Both the position numbers and the translations under genes were made by a program. Positions 1-10,071 of a DNA stretch of 64,000 nt are shown here, one piece after another. Origin of the DNA: Albugo candida (Eukaryota; Oomycota; Peronosporomycetes; Albuginales; Albuginaceae); the NCBI GenBank assembly GCA_905220665.1, contig CAJNAR010000166.1:479718-543717 (forward strand), given 5' to 3'. The notes beneath the pieces are model-generated. The model was not told the origin of the DNA. It did not search any database and worked only from the letters and a program-made list of their open reading frames with translations. How positions within the stretch are numbered: the first letter of the stretch is position 1; each line of letters opens with the position of its first letter.

Positions 1-1050
1 TGAAAGCGTTGCATTACCAGCCGAGAGAGTCGCTGCCAACAAAGTGAGCATCATTAAATCAAACTTCCTTCCACGTGACTGAAGAGAAGTCGAATGAAAA
101 AAACCAGTGCGTTTACGATCCATTTTATATGCTTCGATGCTCGGAGATATAATCAAAAGTGAGTTCTGCCTTCCTGATAGCTTGGTTAAAAATAAAAAAA
201 TTACTTGCCACGTAGATCCACGTCATCATCAAGAACGTTCTCAATTAGCAATGCGTCGGGTCACCCCAAATGCGGATATACCCACATGATGACAAAGGGT
301 CCACCTAGAGCCATTCGAGTTTTAGCTGTCAAAACGACCGGCTTCGTTTCCATGCAGGCTTGTGACGGATTAAACTGGTGACTCATCCAAGCATCATACC
401 ATAATATTTGATTCGATTTGCTATGAGCAGAGATCGACTGGACTTCTGTACCCCTTTCTCCTATACACAAGCTATAGAACAGAGAATGCAATAAGGTCGA
501 ATCTGTTGGTTGCATCTACAGCAATTGTTGTGTCGCACGTACAAATCTGTACTCGATAAACGGCGGCGAGTCTACTCGGATTCAGCTTATAAGTTTTCTC
601 GACATCGAGCTGCTTGATATCATTTATTCGCTTTAAAAAGAAGCATTTGTGAATAGTAAAAGAGTCGGAGACGTGGCTCTGAACCAAATGGGTGAGAAGC
701 AAAGCAACTGCACGGATAAAGAGGCGTGCTGATTGCGTGCATACTAGTTGATCGTTTTGATCCCGTGCAAAGCCTTTACCGGTCGTACGTTTGTACACAA
801 TCGTACACGTACCCTACATCACTGTCACCGGATGAGTGCCATGGAATCATAACGATAGGCTTGATGGAATGAGGTGGAAGTGGGTGTTGATTTTGAAGAT
901 GACAGAAACAATGGTACGCTGGTTCCCACGCATTGAACTACAATTATACAATCATAATGGAAGCATACATTCCAACGATAAAAAACCCTCCGGTCCACGT
1001 GGAACATCCAAGTCTTACAACAATTATCCAGCAAAAATACTATCTTGATT
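1..1050. repeat. Left copy of an old ~1-kb direct duplication
   Basis: This stretch aligns by eye, with many substitutions and small indels, to 3662-4590. Shared blocks include the opening TGAAAGCGTTGCAT (1-14 and 3664-3677), the GCTTGATGGAATG plus GGAAGTGGGTGTTG block (858-884 and 4391-4418), and the AACCCTCC..CCACGTGGAA..AAGTCTTAC block (986-1018 and 4550-4582). The right copy is the upstream region of the Kazal-like gene, so this may be the orphaned upstream region of a lost paralogue. No open frame here looks coding. Confidence 0.6.
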
Positions 1051-1850
1051 CACTATATACTCGAGCCAGTTTTTAGCTCTCCGAACATCAAATTAGTGTG
1101 AGCGTAACATCTCGCGGTATCGATGTTCACATACAATGCACGATGATGTGAAGTATGGCGTTTGGATAATTGTGATGAAGACAGAAACTGATATGTCGAG
1201 GCTCGAAGTGGAATTTGAAGAAATTAGACCGAACGGGTTTCGGACTAGCTGCTGAATTCCAAGACGATGAGAGGGTCTCGCGATACGATTTGCAAAGTTT
1301 GCTAGATTGAGATCTCGTTAGTAGCACTGAGACCGATTATAAATCCAGCTTAACTTTCCAGAAACAAGAAGCAGGTTCATCGCGAAAAAGATGAACGGAG
1401 TAGATTTTGAGCTGAGATATTGCACTTTGATTCGAGGTATTATGTCTAGGACGAAAAAATATTCGGGTAAGAAGATGATAATAGCATTGGTCGTCCCCTG
1501 CTAAATTTTCTAGTGAGAACGTGCATGCGATAATTTCGGTCCTGCATATGTTCGGGTAGCCAAGCATTTACGAGTGAATGCATAGCGATATGCCTCGATC
1601 CGAATTTCCAACTCTAACATCAAGGACATTGCCTCCAAGAACGAAATTGTAAAGTTGCCAACCAAACACTAGAATTTGTTGGATTCGACATCGGGCGAAG
1701 TGTCGAGTCAGATGATCGTTCGGTACCTTTATAAACAAGTGCCTATCTGATATATTCTTCGGTATTCTCGCACATGTCTGAAGCTCGTACTCAGAATCAT
1801 TAAAAGCGCAAAATAGAGCAATCGTTAAGCAGTCAGTAAATTTTCGACGC
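1051..1850. other. Gene-poor stretch, nothing recognised
   Basis: By analogy with the right-hand duplicate, a Kazal-like coding region would be expected to start soon after position 1050. I see no Kazal cysteine pattern in any frame, and the short open frames have no convincing codon pattern. Confidence 0.4.
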
Positions 1851-2680
1851 AGGAGAGTATTTATTCAAGGGTAAGCAGGATATCAATGCTATATTGTGTG
1901 AGGCTTTGTTAAGTAAAACTGTGAGCGCTGAAGGAATCAAGGAAAAAGCGGATGCTTGGAATACAAGGTTTATTTGGGACTTTATTATGAGCTAACAAGA
2001 GAGGTCGCCGAATGAGCGAATTCTACGAAATCATCACGCTCAAGGCGCTGATCGGATTGCAATGGGAGCTCAAATTCCTCGATATATTGTGTAGAAGAAG
2101 AAACGTCAGGGCTAGGAAGAGATTCGATAGAATAATGAAACACTTTATCGAATTTGCAAGACGTGCACGAACAAGTAATGGGTCACTAGTCACCTTGCCT
2201 CATTGTGAGTTTAATCACTCGACGTGAATAGCAAGACTGAAGATATTATCATTGGGAGATTCTAATGTCGCGACCGTGTGAATTTGAAAAGAATTGACGG
2301 TACCAGAAATGCAGAAACTTGGGCTGAAAAGGACGTCATTAAATGCAGGTCTGAGAACATCTCGACTGAAAAAATATTTACAGAGCTCGGATTAGCATGA
2401 TTATCGATTGGATGATTGGAGTATGTACTCTCCAGCCTATATCATCACTGGGAATGGATGTGCACAACTTGAAGACGAAATATATAACGAGAAAGAATTC
2501 AGAGCATTTGGAACGCCTCTCCAAGTGAAAAATGGAAGCATTGAAGACTTGCATGTTTCGAAGGTATGAGGCGAGATGAGAGAGCAGTCGTCGGATGCAT
2601 CTAAGACGAGTATATCTCGATATTGGCTATAATACTTTCTGTTAAAGTAACGAAAAAAGAAATTGTGTGTGGTTGTGAGC
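1847..2680 (+). pseudogene. Decayed protein-coding remnant, family unknown
   Basis: Several short plus-strand stretches read like real protein but are broken by stops and shifts. The first, about 1835-1995, includes ..EYLFKGKQDINAILCEALL.. and ..GIKEKADAWNTRFIWDF.. then a stop. The second, 2012-2227, opens at ATG (MSEFYEIITLKAL..). The third, about 2266-2400, includes ..NAETWAEKDVIKCRSEN.. then a stop. The fourth, about 2440-2575, includes ..GNGCAQLEDEIYNEKEF... Helical, Lys/Glu-rich composition with spaced Trp recurs in them. I read this as one dead gene, possibly a lineage-specific secreted or effector-type protein, but I cannot name the family. Small introns joining some pieces are an alternative. 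Seen: open pieces. Inferred: common origin and decay. Confidence 0.3.
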
Positions 2681-2699
2681 TCGATATAATGATTCAAAT

Positions 2700-3661
2700 G
2701 CAGAAAGTGTTTTCACTTTGTGTGTCTTCTTTAACGTGACATTTGACAATTGATACAGGGATACAGATGATCATTATAAGCAATCTTAGTGTGCCTTGAC
2801 TTGAGCAAAGGGAAAGCCTTAAGCGACTGGATTTCGCTTGGATCAAATATCTATGAATCTTTGAGTTTCATGTGACCTTCATCTCTTTCTATCACACACA
2901 TTAGGTATCAAGGGATCAGCACCAACAAACGGTATAGACGGATACACTTCATCGGGAAGCAATAATTGTCACCAAATAGTTCTATAATTTCTCTCACTTT
3001 GATCGTTCGAAATGAAAATTGGGCGATCACCGGATTGTCGATGGCCAGATCCCGTGGGTGTCGTACTCAAAGATCGAATTTGTTTGGTGCCATAAATACA
3101 GTAGGAGCTGAAGGGCGTGAGGCGTCCTCTTATCTGAGGCATCTTGCACTTTATTTGCAGGACCAGCGACAAGAGCAATTACGCCCCATTTGACTACTGC
3201 CATTAGTGGTGTCAGGATTTGGCATGGATGACTCTCTTCCTGTCGTACGAGTTTCTGGAAAAAACGTCCACTACCATCAGTAGGTAATTCATTTTCCTTT
3301 TTGTTCTAACCAAAGTTATCATTTTCAAATTACTTGCATCATTCTGTCCAGTAAGACGCCTTGATGCATCAGCAATAGCAAAGAGATTGTGACTCTCGTA
3401 TCTCTGGTTCGTTTACTGCCGCAGTGGATTGTGGTCCAATTTTTTTCTTAATATTGGGCTCAAATTTTGATCGAATCAACTCCTGTTCATCGCTGGGGAT
3501 TTTCATTTCCGATATGGACGTTGCTTAATATTGACTTGGCCACGTACTTTGGCTATTCCGAATTTAATTAATCATCAGTAGTGGTCCGCGAGAAGCAGTA
3601 GAGTAAGATCTTGGTAGTCCGAGGGTAACAATGTCAGGGCCAAATGTTTCGGATAAGCCAG
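2700..3661. other. Gene-poor stretch with weak coding-like scraps
   Basis: A 75-codon plus frame (2966-3193) and an overlapping frame opening at an ATG near 3011 both look partly protein-like but contradict each other and end quickly. No domain is recognised. The segment separates the two duplicated blocks. Confidence 0.3.
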
Positions 3662-4590
3662 CTGAAAGCGTTGCATCAGCAGCCTAGAGACTTGCAGCCA
3701 ACACTAGATCATCATAAAAATCAGCTTCGTTCCTCGTGGTTGACGTATAATTGATACCTCAATTTGTAAAAGTTATTTCTACCTTTCGTGATAGTCTCGA
3801 TTTGAATAATGACGTCTCACAGAATTCTGCATCGTCAAAATTGTTCTCCCATAATGACTGCACGAGGTAATGACATGCCACATAGCTACCTGTATATAGT
3901 CGAGTGTTGAGCTGTCAGCACGACCCACTTGTATCAAGCAAGCTCAAGGTGCAACAAAGAGTGATTCATGTCAGTTAGATATACAAACGAAACCAATATA
4001 TGAATGCGATGTTGCTGCCACCAGATCGAATAGCTCCCACCTTCTATTAACATGTTATTCAGTACATCTGAATTTGCTGGTTGATTCTACAAAATTCCTA
4101 ATGAAAATATACGTATTAAGTTGCGTGTTCTGTTCGCTTTCTTCATAGTAGCAGATACTTTAATATGTACGATCCAAACAACAGCGACAGACTGATACCA
4201 AACTTGCTTGACGTTCTGCATTCGGCAAATCGGTCGGTATGTGGGCGGAGCGTAATGGCTGCCTAACAAAGCGTCTTTACCCTTGCACCTAATATAAAGT
4301 TTGCGAAGCCTTCACGTCGCATGTTTGTCATGAATCGCACACTTACCCTGTGTTACGGTCACCGGGTGGGTACACGGATCGACAACGATTGGCTTGATGG
4401 AATGCGTTGGAAGTGGGTGTTGGGTCCATTTGCGACTGAGAGTATGGTACACTCGTAAACTATAGACTGGAAGGTAAGCTTTTGGAAAGAAAGAACCCTC
4501 CGTTGAGTATTCGAAGTCAAGATGGAAGCTTTCGTTTCAACAATTAAGAACCCCCCGGGCCACGTAGAATTTATAAGTCTTACTTGCACC
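3662..4590. repeat. Right copy of the ~1-kb direct duplication, upstream of the Kazal-like gene
   Basis: Counterpart of 1-1050, lying directly upstream of the Kazal-like gene (ATG at 4651). It probably contains that gene's promoter region. Similarity is spread over the whole length, which argues for one segmental duplication followed by long divergence rather than a mobile element. No terminal repeats or transposase were seen. Confidence 0.6.
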
Positions 4591-4610
4591 AGGTAACCAA
4601 TCCTTCTTCT

Positions 4611-4628
4611 CTCACTTTCAATCTTACT
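4611..4628 (+). promoter_or_regulatory. Possible oomycete initiator (Inr-like) site
   Basis: CTCACTTTCAATCTT about 35 nt before the start codon resembles the pyrimidine-rich TCA(N)TT initiator described for oomycete core promoters. This is pattern similarity only; no transcript evidence exists here. Confidence 0.3.
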
Positions 4629-4650
4629 CGCATCTTCTCAACCAAGAACG

Positions 4651-5859
4651 ATGCGATTACCAGCTTCTCTTCAGATGATCTCCGTGGCACTCACTGTCAT
4701 TGGAGTCACTACGACCTTGCAAGAAGTGCAAAGCAGTTCAAGCAGCTTGCGGTCTCTACAATCATCGGATCAAAGTGAACGCAATAATCGTCCCACGATA
4801 TCAATGGTTGTAATCTCGGAATATTTTCCAATTCCGCCCACAGAAGAAGCTGATCAGTCACAAAATGAGCTGAAAGTAGTAATACCCGACGATACATTCA
4901 ATGAGAAGTATGGCATTTTCGACGGCGGTGATGACGAGGAGGAAGAGGAAGAAGAGAAAGTGCATACAGGGTATGAATTGGAGTGTGAAGGGCTCGAAAA
5001 GGATAGTGCCGAGAGTGTCAATGAGATTTCTTCTGACTATTTATTGGATTGTCAGGACGACGAGAAGGTCGATCTAGACACAGAAAAGCATTCGAAAGAA
5101 ACGGGATATGGGCAAACGTTCTTTGATTGCGATGATGAGGGCGACAACATCGACGAGGGCGACAACGTTGACGAGGTTGTTCAGGACAAAGAAGAAAATA
5201 CTGAAGAAATGCGATACGAACTGCAACCGCTTCTCGATTGCGATGACGAGGACGAGGACAGTAACGAGATCGATCAGGACAAAGAAGAAAATACTGAAGC
5301 AGCGCGATACAATACGCAACCAATTCTTATTTGCGATGAAGACGAAGACGAAGATATTGACCACAAATCAAACTCAATGGTCCTGAAGGAAGAAGCGAAG
5401 TCATTGCAAGAGAGTAAGCGAGAAGAGAATTGGAGCGAGATTTTACAATATGATTCGATGCAGGCTTATCTCGATAAAGAGGCCGAAAAATCACGCGAAT
5501 CCGAATTTGACTATAACTTTGGCCGTTCCAATGACAACGAATTCAGGAGTTGCAAGTCGTTATGCGCATACGATACCACTGGTCCTGCATGCGGTTCGGA
5601 TGGCCAAACGTACTCGAACGAATGTATGATGAGATGCCTTGAACCCGATATCAAATACTATCACGAAGGATACTGTCTCCAACAAGAAGATTCCTCATGC
5701 GATGTCGATTGCAGTCACACGCAAGACTTGGTCTGCGGAATTGATGGCCAAACATACATCAATTATTGCTTATATGCAGTCACATACTGCGATAAGAATC
5801 TGGCCACGTTACCATTTCTATTCGGGGCGTGTGAATCCGATAAGGTGACTGCATTTTAA
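4651..5859 (+). CDS. Secreted Kazal-like serine protease inhibitor with acidic repeats
   Basis: A 402-aa protein with a hydrophobic N-terminal signal peptide (about residues 1-27). Residues about 131-237 hold four imperfect acidic repeats, each opening with a (L/F/I)(L/F)xC motif followed by a run of Asp/Glu. Two Kazal domains lie at the C-terminus: residues 301-342 (CGSDGQTYSNEC core) and 350-394 (CGIDGQTYINYC core), each with six cysteines. In domain 1 the spacing between Cys2 and Cys3 is 8 rather than the usual 7, and Tyr307 sits at the P1 position by count; in domain 2 His356 does. Secreted Kazal inhibitors of plant-pathogenic oomycetes (EPI family) block host apoplastic proteases, so extracellular protease inhibition is likely. 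The long acidic repeat region is unusual for the family. The only sensible ATG is used and no intron was seen. The RNase H2 gene follows 176 bp downstream on the same strand. Confidence 0.85.
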   Translation: MRLPASLQMISVALTVIGVTTTLQEVQSSSSSLRSLQSSDQSERNNRPTISMVVISEYFPIPPTEEADQSQNELKVVIPDDTFNEKYGIFDGGDDEEEEEEEKVHTGYELECEGLEKDSAESVNEISSDYLLDCQDDEKVDLDTEKHSKETGYGQTFFDCDDEGDNIDEGDNVDEVVQDKEENTEEMRYELQPLLDCDDEDEDSNEIDQDKEENTEAARYNTQPILICDEDEDEDIDHKSNSMVLKEEAKSLQESKREENWSEILQYDSMQAYLDKEAEKSRESEFDYNFGRSNDNEFRSCKSLCAYDTTGPACGSDGQTYSNECMMRCLEPDIKYYHEGYCLQQEDSSCDVDCSHTQDLVCGIDGQTYINYCLYAVTYCDKNLATLPFLFGACESDKVTAF

Positions 5860-6035
5860 GTTCGCGCTTCCGGCACCCAGCAGTTGCATGCTTATATCAT
5901 TTCTAATATCGAAGAGCTCAATACACATTTTTCATATTCGCTGACATTGTCTCAGATTCTGATCACGCAATAATCGTCTGATTCAGTACATTCGAAACAC
6001 ATTTTCTGACTTGGTTTACCGCCAAAATTGACGTG

Positions 6036-7149
6036 ATGCGCTTCCAGGAGCAAAAGCTCATTGAGACCGATGTGCCTGCTAGCTGTAGTAGTGGCAATCC
6101 AGTCATAATGGGAATTGATGAGGCTGGTCGTGGACCAGTGCTGGGCCCAATGGTCTATTGTGCAGCATATTGGGCCGTCGAATCGAGTGGGTCATGTGAG
6201 GCAATGGGATTCGATGATTCCAAGGTGCTCTCGGCAGCGTCCAGAAAGAATCTATACGATAAGATCAACGAGACTGTAGAAATAGGGTACTTTATTATGC
6301 ATATATTTCTATTTCTCAGCCTAAGAGCTCTTCTAGCTGGATCGCGCGAAGTGTTTCAGCCTCTGAGATTTCGGACAAAATGCAGCGAAAAGTGCGAAAT
6401 TTGAATGAAATCGCACGCGATGCCACCATTCAGATTATAGAGACTATCCAATCCAAAGGCGTGTGCTTGCAATGTGTATACGTGGACACTATCGGAGATC
6501 CTCTATGGTATCAAAATTTCTTGACCAAACACTTTCAAAATAAAATCAGCTTTATCGTGAGAAAAAAAGCAGATCAATTGTTCAAAGTACGAACTACATC
6601 GCACATGTAATCAGTCTCAAATGATTCTGTAGATTGTCAGTGCTGCGAGTATCGTTGCAAAAGTGATTCGGGATACCATCTTGGAGGAATGGAAGTGGGA
6701 GATGTTGGATCATAATTTGCCCACAACGTTTGGCTCAGGGTACCCGAGTGATCCAAGGTATGCAGATTTCCACATTTGCGAGCGATTTGATTGTGCAATC
6801 TCGTATCGTCCAGCACAAAAGCGTGGCTGCTGCAGCATCGAGACCCTGTATTTGCATATCCAAATATCGTTCGCTTCAGCTGGAGCACAATCGAAACATT
6901 GATGCAAGCAACTCCAAAAGTCGATTGGGCGTTCGAGTTCGAGGACCGGACCAAAGAGGTACGTGAACATCACATGCCAAAACATCTGTTCTCAAGTCTT
7001 TTTCCCCGTAGAATGGAAGCCTACGAGCTTCGATAACGTCCTTTTTCCCTCCATCCACAAACGCAAAATCGAGCGAAAAAAAGCGAAAAAGATCGAGCAT
7101 CCTTACTGCAAGACAACTTTGCGCTGTCCAGCGGATCGAAGATTTGTGA
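6036..7149 (+). CDS. RNASEH2A: Ribonuclease H2 catalytic subunit A (five exons)
   Basis: Exons 6036-6275, 6320-6586, 6633-6757, 6814-6958 and 7012-7149 join to a 304-aa protein. The introns are 44, 46, 56 and 53 nt, all GT-AG. RNase H2 cuts RNA in RNA-DNA hybrids and removes single ribonucleotides from DNA in the nucleus. Signature residues are present: the GIDEAGRGP motif (Asp28, Glu29), DDSKVLS, VYVDTIGDP with the third acidic residue, and IVSAASIVAKVIRD with the fourth. GSGYPSDPSTKAW spans intron 3 exactly, which supports the splice model. The C-terminal tail is basic and includes ITSFFPP, loosely like a PCNA-binding box (weak inference). The first codon of the open frame is GTG; the ATG right after it was chosen. 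The gene ends 18 bp from the convergent S33-like gene, so the two 3' UTRs must overlap. Confidence 0.9.
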
Positions 7150-7167
7150 CTTGGATGCCGAGTAATA

Positions 7168-9138
7168 TCACATGTACGTTACGGAACGAGGCGTTGATAG
7201 AAAGCAATCTGGAGAGCTCCAAGCGCGATGTGAATTACCAAATTGAAGCTTTTGCTCTTCGTCACGCAATCGTTTCATACTGCGCCATCGGATGTAAAGT
7301 ATTAGTGCACCGAGACACACTAAAGCCAATGCTACTCCAATACAAATGACTGTGATCTGATACGCATCTCTCGAGCAAAATGACTCACAATCACCGTATG
7401 ACGTGAGGAAAAGCTGCATCATCGTATCCATCCAAATATCATCGCCAAGCGACATTCGATCCATACTGATTCCTCCATCGAATGCATTTGGAGTGTGGAG
7501 GTACCACTCGGAAATATTTTCTGAAGTACTTTTCGGTAATGCGAGATCGGACGCGCATGTTGTATCGATTCCATCAATTTGGCCATTGCGATCAATATAT
7601 GAGGCAAAAATTTGCAATCCACACAACGATGTCGCAGTCGATTCCGAATGACTCGTGGGTGTTGCCAATATATTGTGCGTACCTGACGGAAATGCAACGA
7701 GCTTTTTTGAAGCGGCATTTAGAAGATCGTGATACATTTCGGTGTCTCGGTATAGCGCCAATGGATTCATCGTTCCATGAAATTGCAAGACACTCGCGGA
7801 GGACGATTGGCGTGTAGCCATCTTGAAGATTTTTGGAGTATATCGTAATGAGCTGTCGTTTGAACGCACGCGAAGTCCCTGGTCTTTTACACACAGTGGC
7901 GAATTGTCATTCTGATATGCGCAATAGCGATCCATTTGATCATACATTTGACCGACGCTTATCAATTGATCGGTGAATCTCGACTGCATGACTTGCTTTG
8001 ATGGAATCGGTCTCTCCCAAAGCTCGGAAAATGTGACCAGATCAAAGACTATAGGAATGCTTTCAGTTGTTAGCTCTCGATTTGTGAAGAATTTCTGCAT
8101 GAAATAGGCGACAATTGCGATATCTTTCTGGTCGCATCGATGAATGCGATATAAAATGGCTGGTAAAAGCGTTCGCACTTCTTCATTGAGCATAATTCGA
8201 GCCAAGAGCATACGAAGTAAGTGAGAAAACGGTTTGTCAGAATCGTACGGCCTCACCGACTTCCATTTAGCAGCTACGGCGTTCATACACGCTGTTGGTT
8301 TGGAGGAATCTGCTGCAACTAAAGTTTCTTGGAGTGTCGTGACAATGTCCCGATCACGAAAATAGGAAGCGCATGAGGTCTGGGACGCACATTGCATGAG
8401 GAATTCTTGGCCAATAAGGCTGGAAGTTTGATCCATACTGGAGATATAGGCGTGTCCATCGCTCTGATGAGGAAAGATGCTGTCGAATAAGTAGCCAGTC
8501 ACAAAAGGTAGCTGATATCGTCGTACTTTTTCAACAAGAAGAGCCCCGAAACCAACGCCGTAAAGGAAGACGGATGTCCCAGATTGGTACCGTACCAAAA
8601 ATGTGACAATGTCAATGGCTCCGCTGTGTAGTGAGAAAGATGAGAGATTGCTACCATACGTTTCACTGATCTGTTTGGCACATGCCGGGACGTCCGCTGG
8701 ATTAAGACGTGTTTTTGGGTCTGACTGGATGCAAGTAAGAGCGGTACCGTGTGTCCCACTTCCACGAAAGTCCATTGTGTATACATTGATTGTCCCTTGG
8801 AGTGCGTTGTATATCTGAAACATTTGTTGACGAATGCCCACACGTTCAAGTGCAGGATGATAGTCGGGAAGAAGCCAGACATTTTTCTCGACACGTGATG
8901 GTTTGAGCGCTTTTATGCGTTGAACAGCGACCGTTACCGTGAGGTCACTATCACATATATCATTATAACATAATGGAGCAAGTACGGTACCGCATTCCAA
9001 TGGGACGTCTGGTGCTTTGGTGTCCGTGGTACATGGGTACCAACTTTGTACCTTATAGATGGACGATGGTACAAACTGATCGGGTGTGACAGAGGTTATT
9101 CCCAGTATTTGCAACGCTACTATCAGGAAAGGTGACAT
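7168..9138 (-). CDS. S33-type alpha/beta-hydrolase, probably catalytically dead, membrane-anchored
   Basis: A single-exon 656-aa protein starting with a signal peptide (MSPFLIVALQILGITSV). The body resembles the tripeptidyl-aminopeptidase-like serine peptidases (family S33) common in oomycetes: a TMDFRGSGTHG segment near the oxyanion region, a nucleophile-elbow strand FLYGVGFGALL, and a C-terminal FPSGTHNIL block with the His. The elbow should read GxSxG, but Ser is replaced by Gly (residue 196; codon GGT, complement of 8551-8553). The usual Asp block reads TMNP, giving Asn458. Only His488 of the triad remains. A C-terminal membrane helix lies at about 595-616 with a short basic cytoplasmic tail. 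Likely a surface pseudoenzyme with a binding or scaffolding role. The frame is fully open, so it is not an obvious pseudogene. An upstream GTG was rejected in favour of the ATG at 9138. Confidence 0.75.
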   Translation of the reverse strand: MSPFLIVALQILGITSVTPDQFVPSSIYKVQSWYPCTTDTKAPDVPLECGTVLAPLCYNDICDSDLTVTVAVQRIKALKPSRVEKNVWLLPDYHPALERVGIRQQMFQIYNALQGTINVYTMDFRGSGTHGTALTCIQSDPKTRLNPADVPACAKQISETYGSNLSSFSLHSGAIDIVTFLVRYQSGTSVFLYGVGFGALLVEKVRRYQLPFVTGYLFDSIFPHQSDGHAYISSMDQTSSLIGQEFLMQCASQTSCASYFRDRDIVTTLQETLVAADSSKPTACMNAVAAKWKSVRPYDSDKPFSHLLRMLLARIMLNEEVRTLLPAILYRIHRCDQKDIAIVAYFMQKFFTNRELTTESIPIVFDLVTFSELWERPIPSKQVMQSRFTDQLISVGQMYDQMDRYCAYQNDNSPLCVKDQGLRVRSNDSSLRYTPKIFKMATRQSSSASVLQFHGTMNPLALYRDTEMYHDLLNAASKKLVAFPSGTHNILATPTSHSESTATSLCGLQIFASYIDRNGQIDGIDTTCASDLALPKSTSENISEWYLHTPNAFDGGISMDRMSLGDDIWMDTMMQLFLTSYGDCESFCSRDAYQITVICIGVALALVCLGALILYIRWRSMKRLRDEEQKLQFGNSHRAWSSPDCFLSTPRSVTYM

Positions 9139-10071
9139 CGGTGGCACAAGTGCAAATTATTCTTCCAAGAAAAGCAAAGTGAAGCACAAGCGCAAAACAC
9201 AAAGCGAATGCAATTCTGATCCTTATTTGATGGGTTGCGATTTCCGAGTGCTCCCATTGACTATTATATCGCATCGCGGATTATATGATTGGAATATTTA
9301 CATTAATTTTCAAATATTAATGCGTCCATATAACTAAATTTTGAAGATTTCAAGGGTCATTCGAGTAGCGATGCAAGCTATCGCGCTATAAGTGTCCACC
9401 AGGGTTGGCACATCACTGTTACATAATCAAAAAACGAAATCTAATCGAACTGAAATTGAAATTGAAATTGAATCCACATTTGGTGTACCATGGGGCTGAG
9501 AAAATTAGCAGACTTTCGCCCGGAAAGTTCACCGTAAACACGATACAAATGTAAAGGATACGAGTTTATAGAACGTACAAGCGCATGTATAGATCTCGAA
9601 AACGATTACTCTGACCAATTGGTGCATGTCACACGCGCGAATCAGCTGCAATATCATCGCACCTGCTGACTTGTTCGATATGAGTTCTATTCTACCAGCA
9701 ACGTAGTACATAAACTGACGTGCGTTGAGTAAAAAAAAGGCTTTAATCTCGTATGAGCCTGTGATATATTACCCCTTTAAATTCTCTTACTCACACATCT
9801 CGAACGCTACACGCACGCGTATTTAATTACAAGAACTTGCACTTTCTTTCTCACGCCATTCTAGCGCGCGTCATACGATTGGTGGGTAATTGCTGCTTTT
9901 TTAAATCATACTTTGCACACACGACTTGCGCAACCCGTGCTTTCGTCTATATTTTTATTCCACGAATATTTTACCATTTTTTTTTGCAGTCACTCACACT
10001 TTTGTGACTATTTGAAGCGTCTGTGAATCTTTCTTTCTATACTTTTTGTCAGCTTGGAAATTCAGTCGTCT
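9139..10071. other. Intergenic region between divergent genes
   Basis: This holds the promoters of the S33-like gene (-) and the TAZ gene (+). It is AT-rich with pyrimidine tracts. A short (TTGAAA)-type repeat sits near 9449-9473. An initiator-like CTCACACTTTT lies near 9991. The 5' leader of the TAZ gene may contain an intron ending at TTTGTCAG (10052), but this cannot be settled here. No gene was seen. Confidence 0.5.

Noticed and set aside
4744..4770. RSLQ and SERNNR after the Kazal signal peptide as an RXLR-EER-like host-entry motif
   Set aside because: The match is too degenerate and the protein is better explained as an apoplastic inhibitor.
5018..5364. Minus-strand open frames across the acidic repeat region of the Kazal gene
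   Set aside because: Shadows created by the repeated GAC/GAA codons of the plus-strand gene.
9449..9473. Short (TTGAAA)-type repeat upstream of the TAZ gene as a regulatory element
   Set aside because: About four units only, with no supporting context; simple-sequence slippage is enough.
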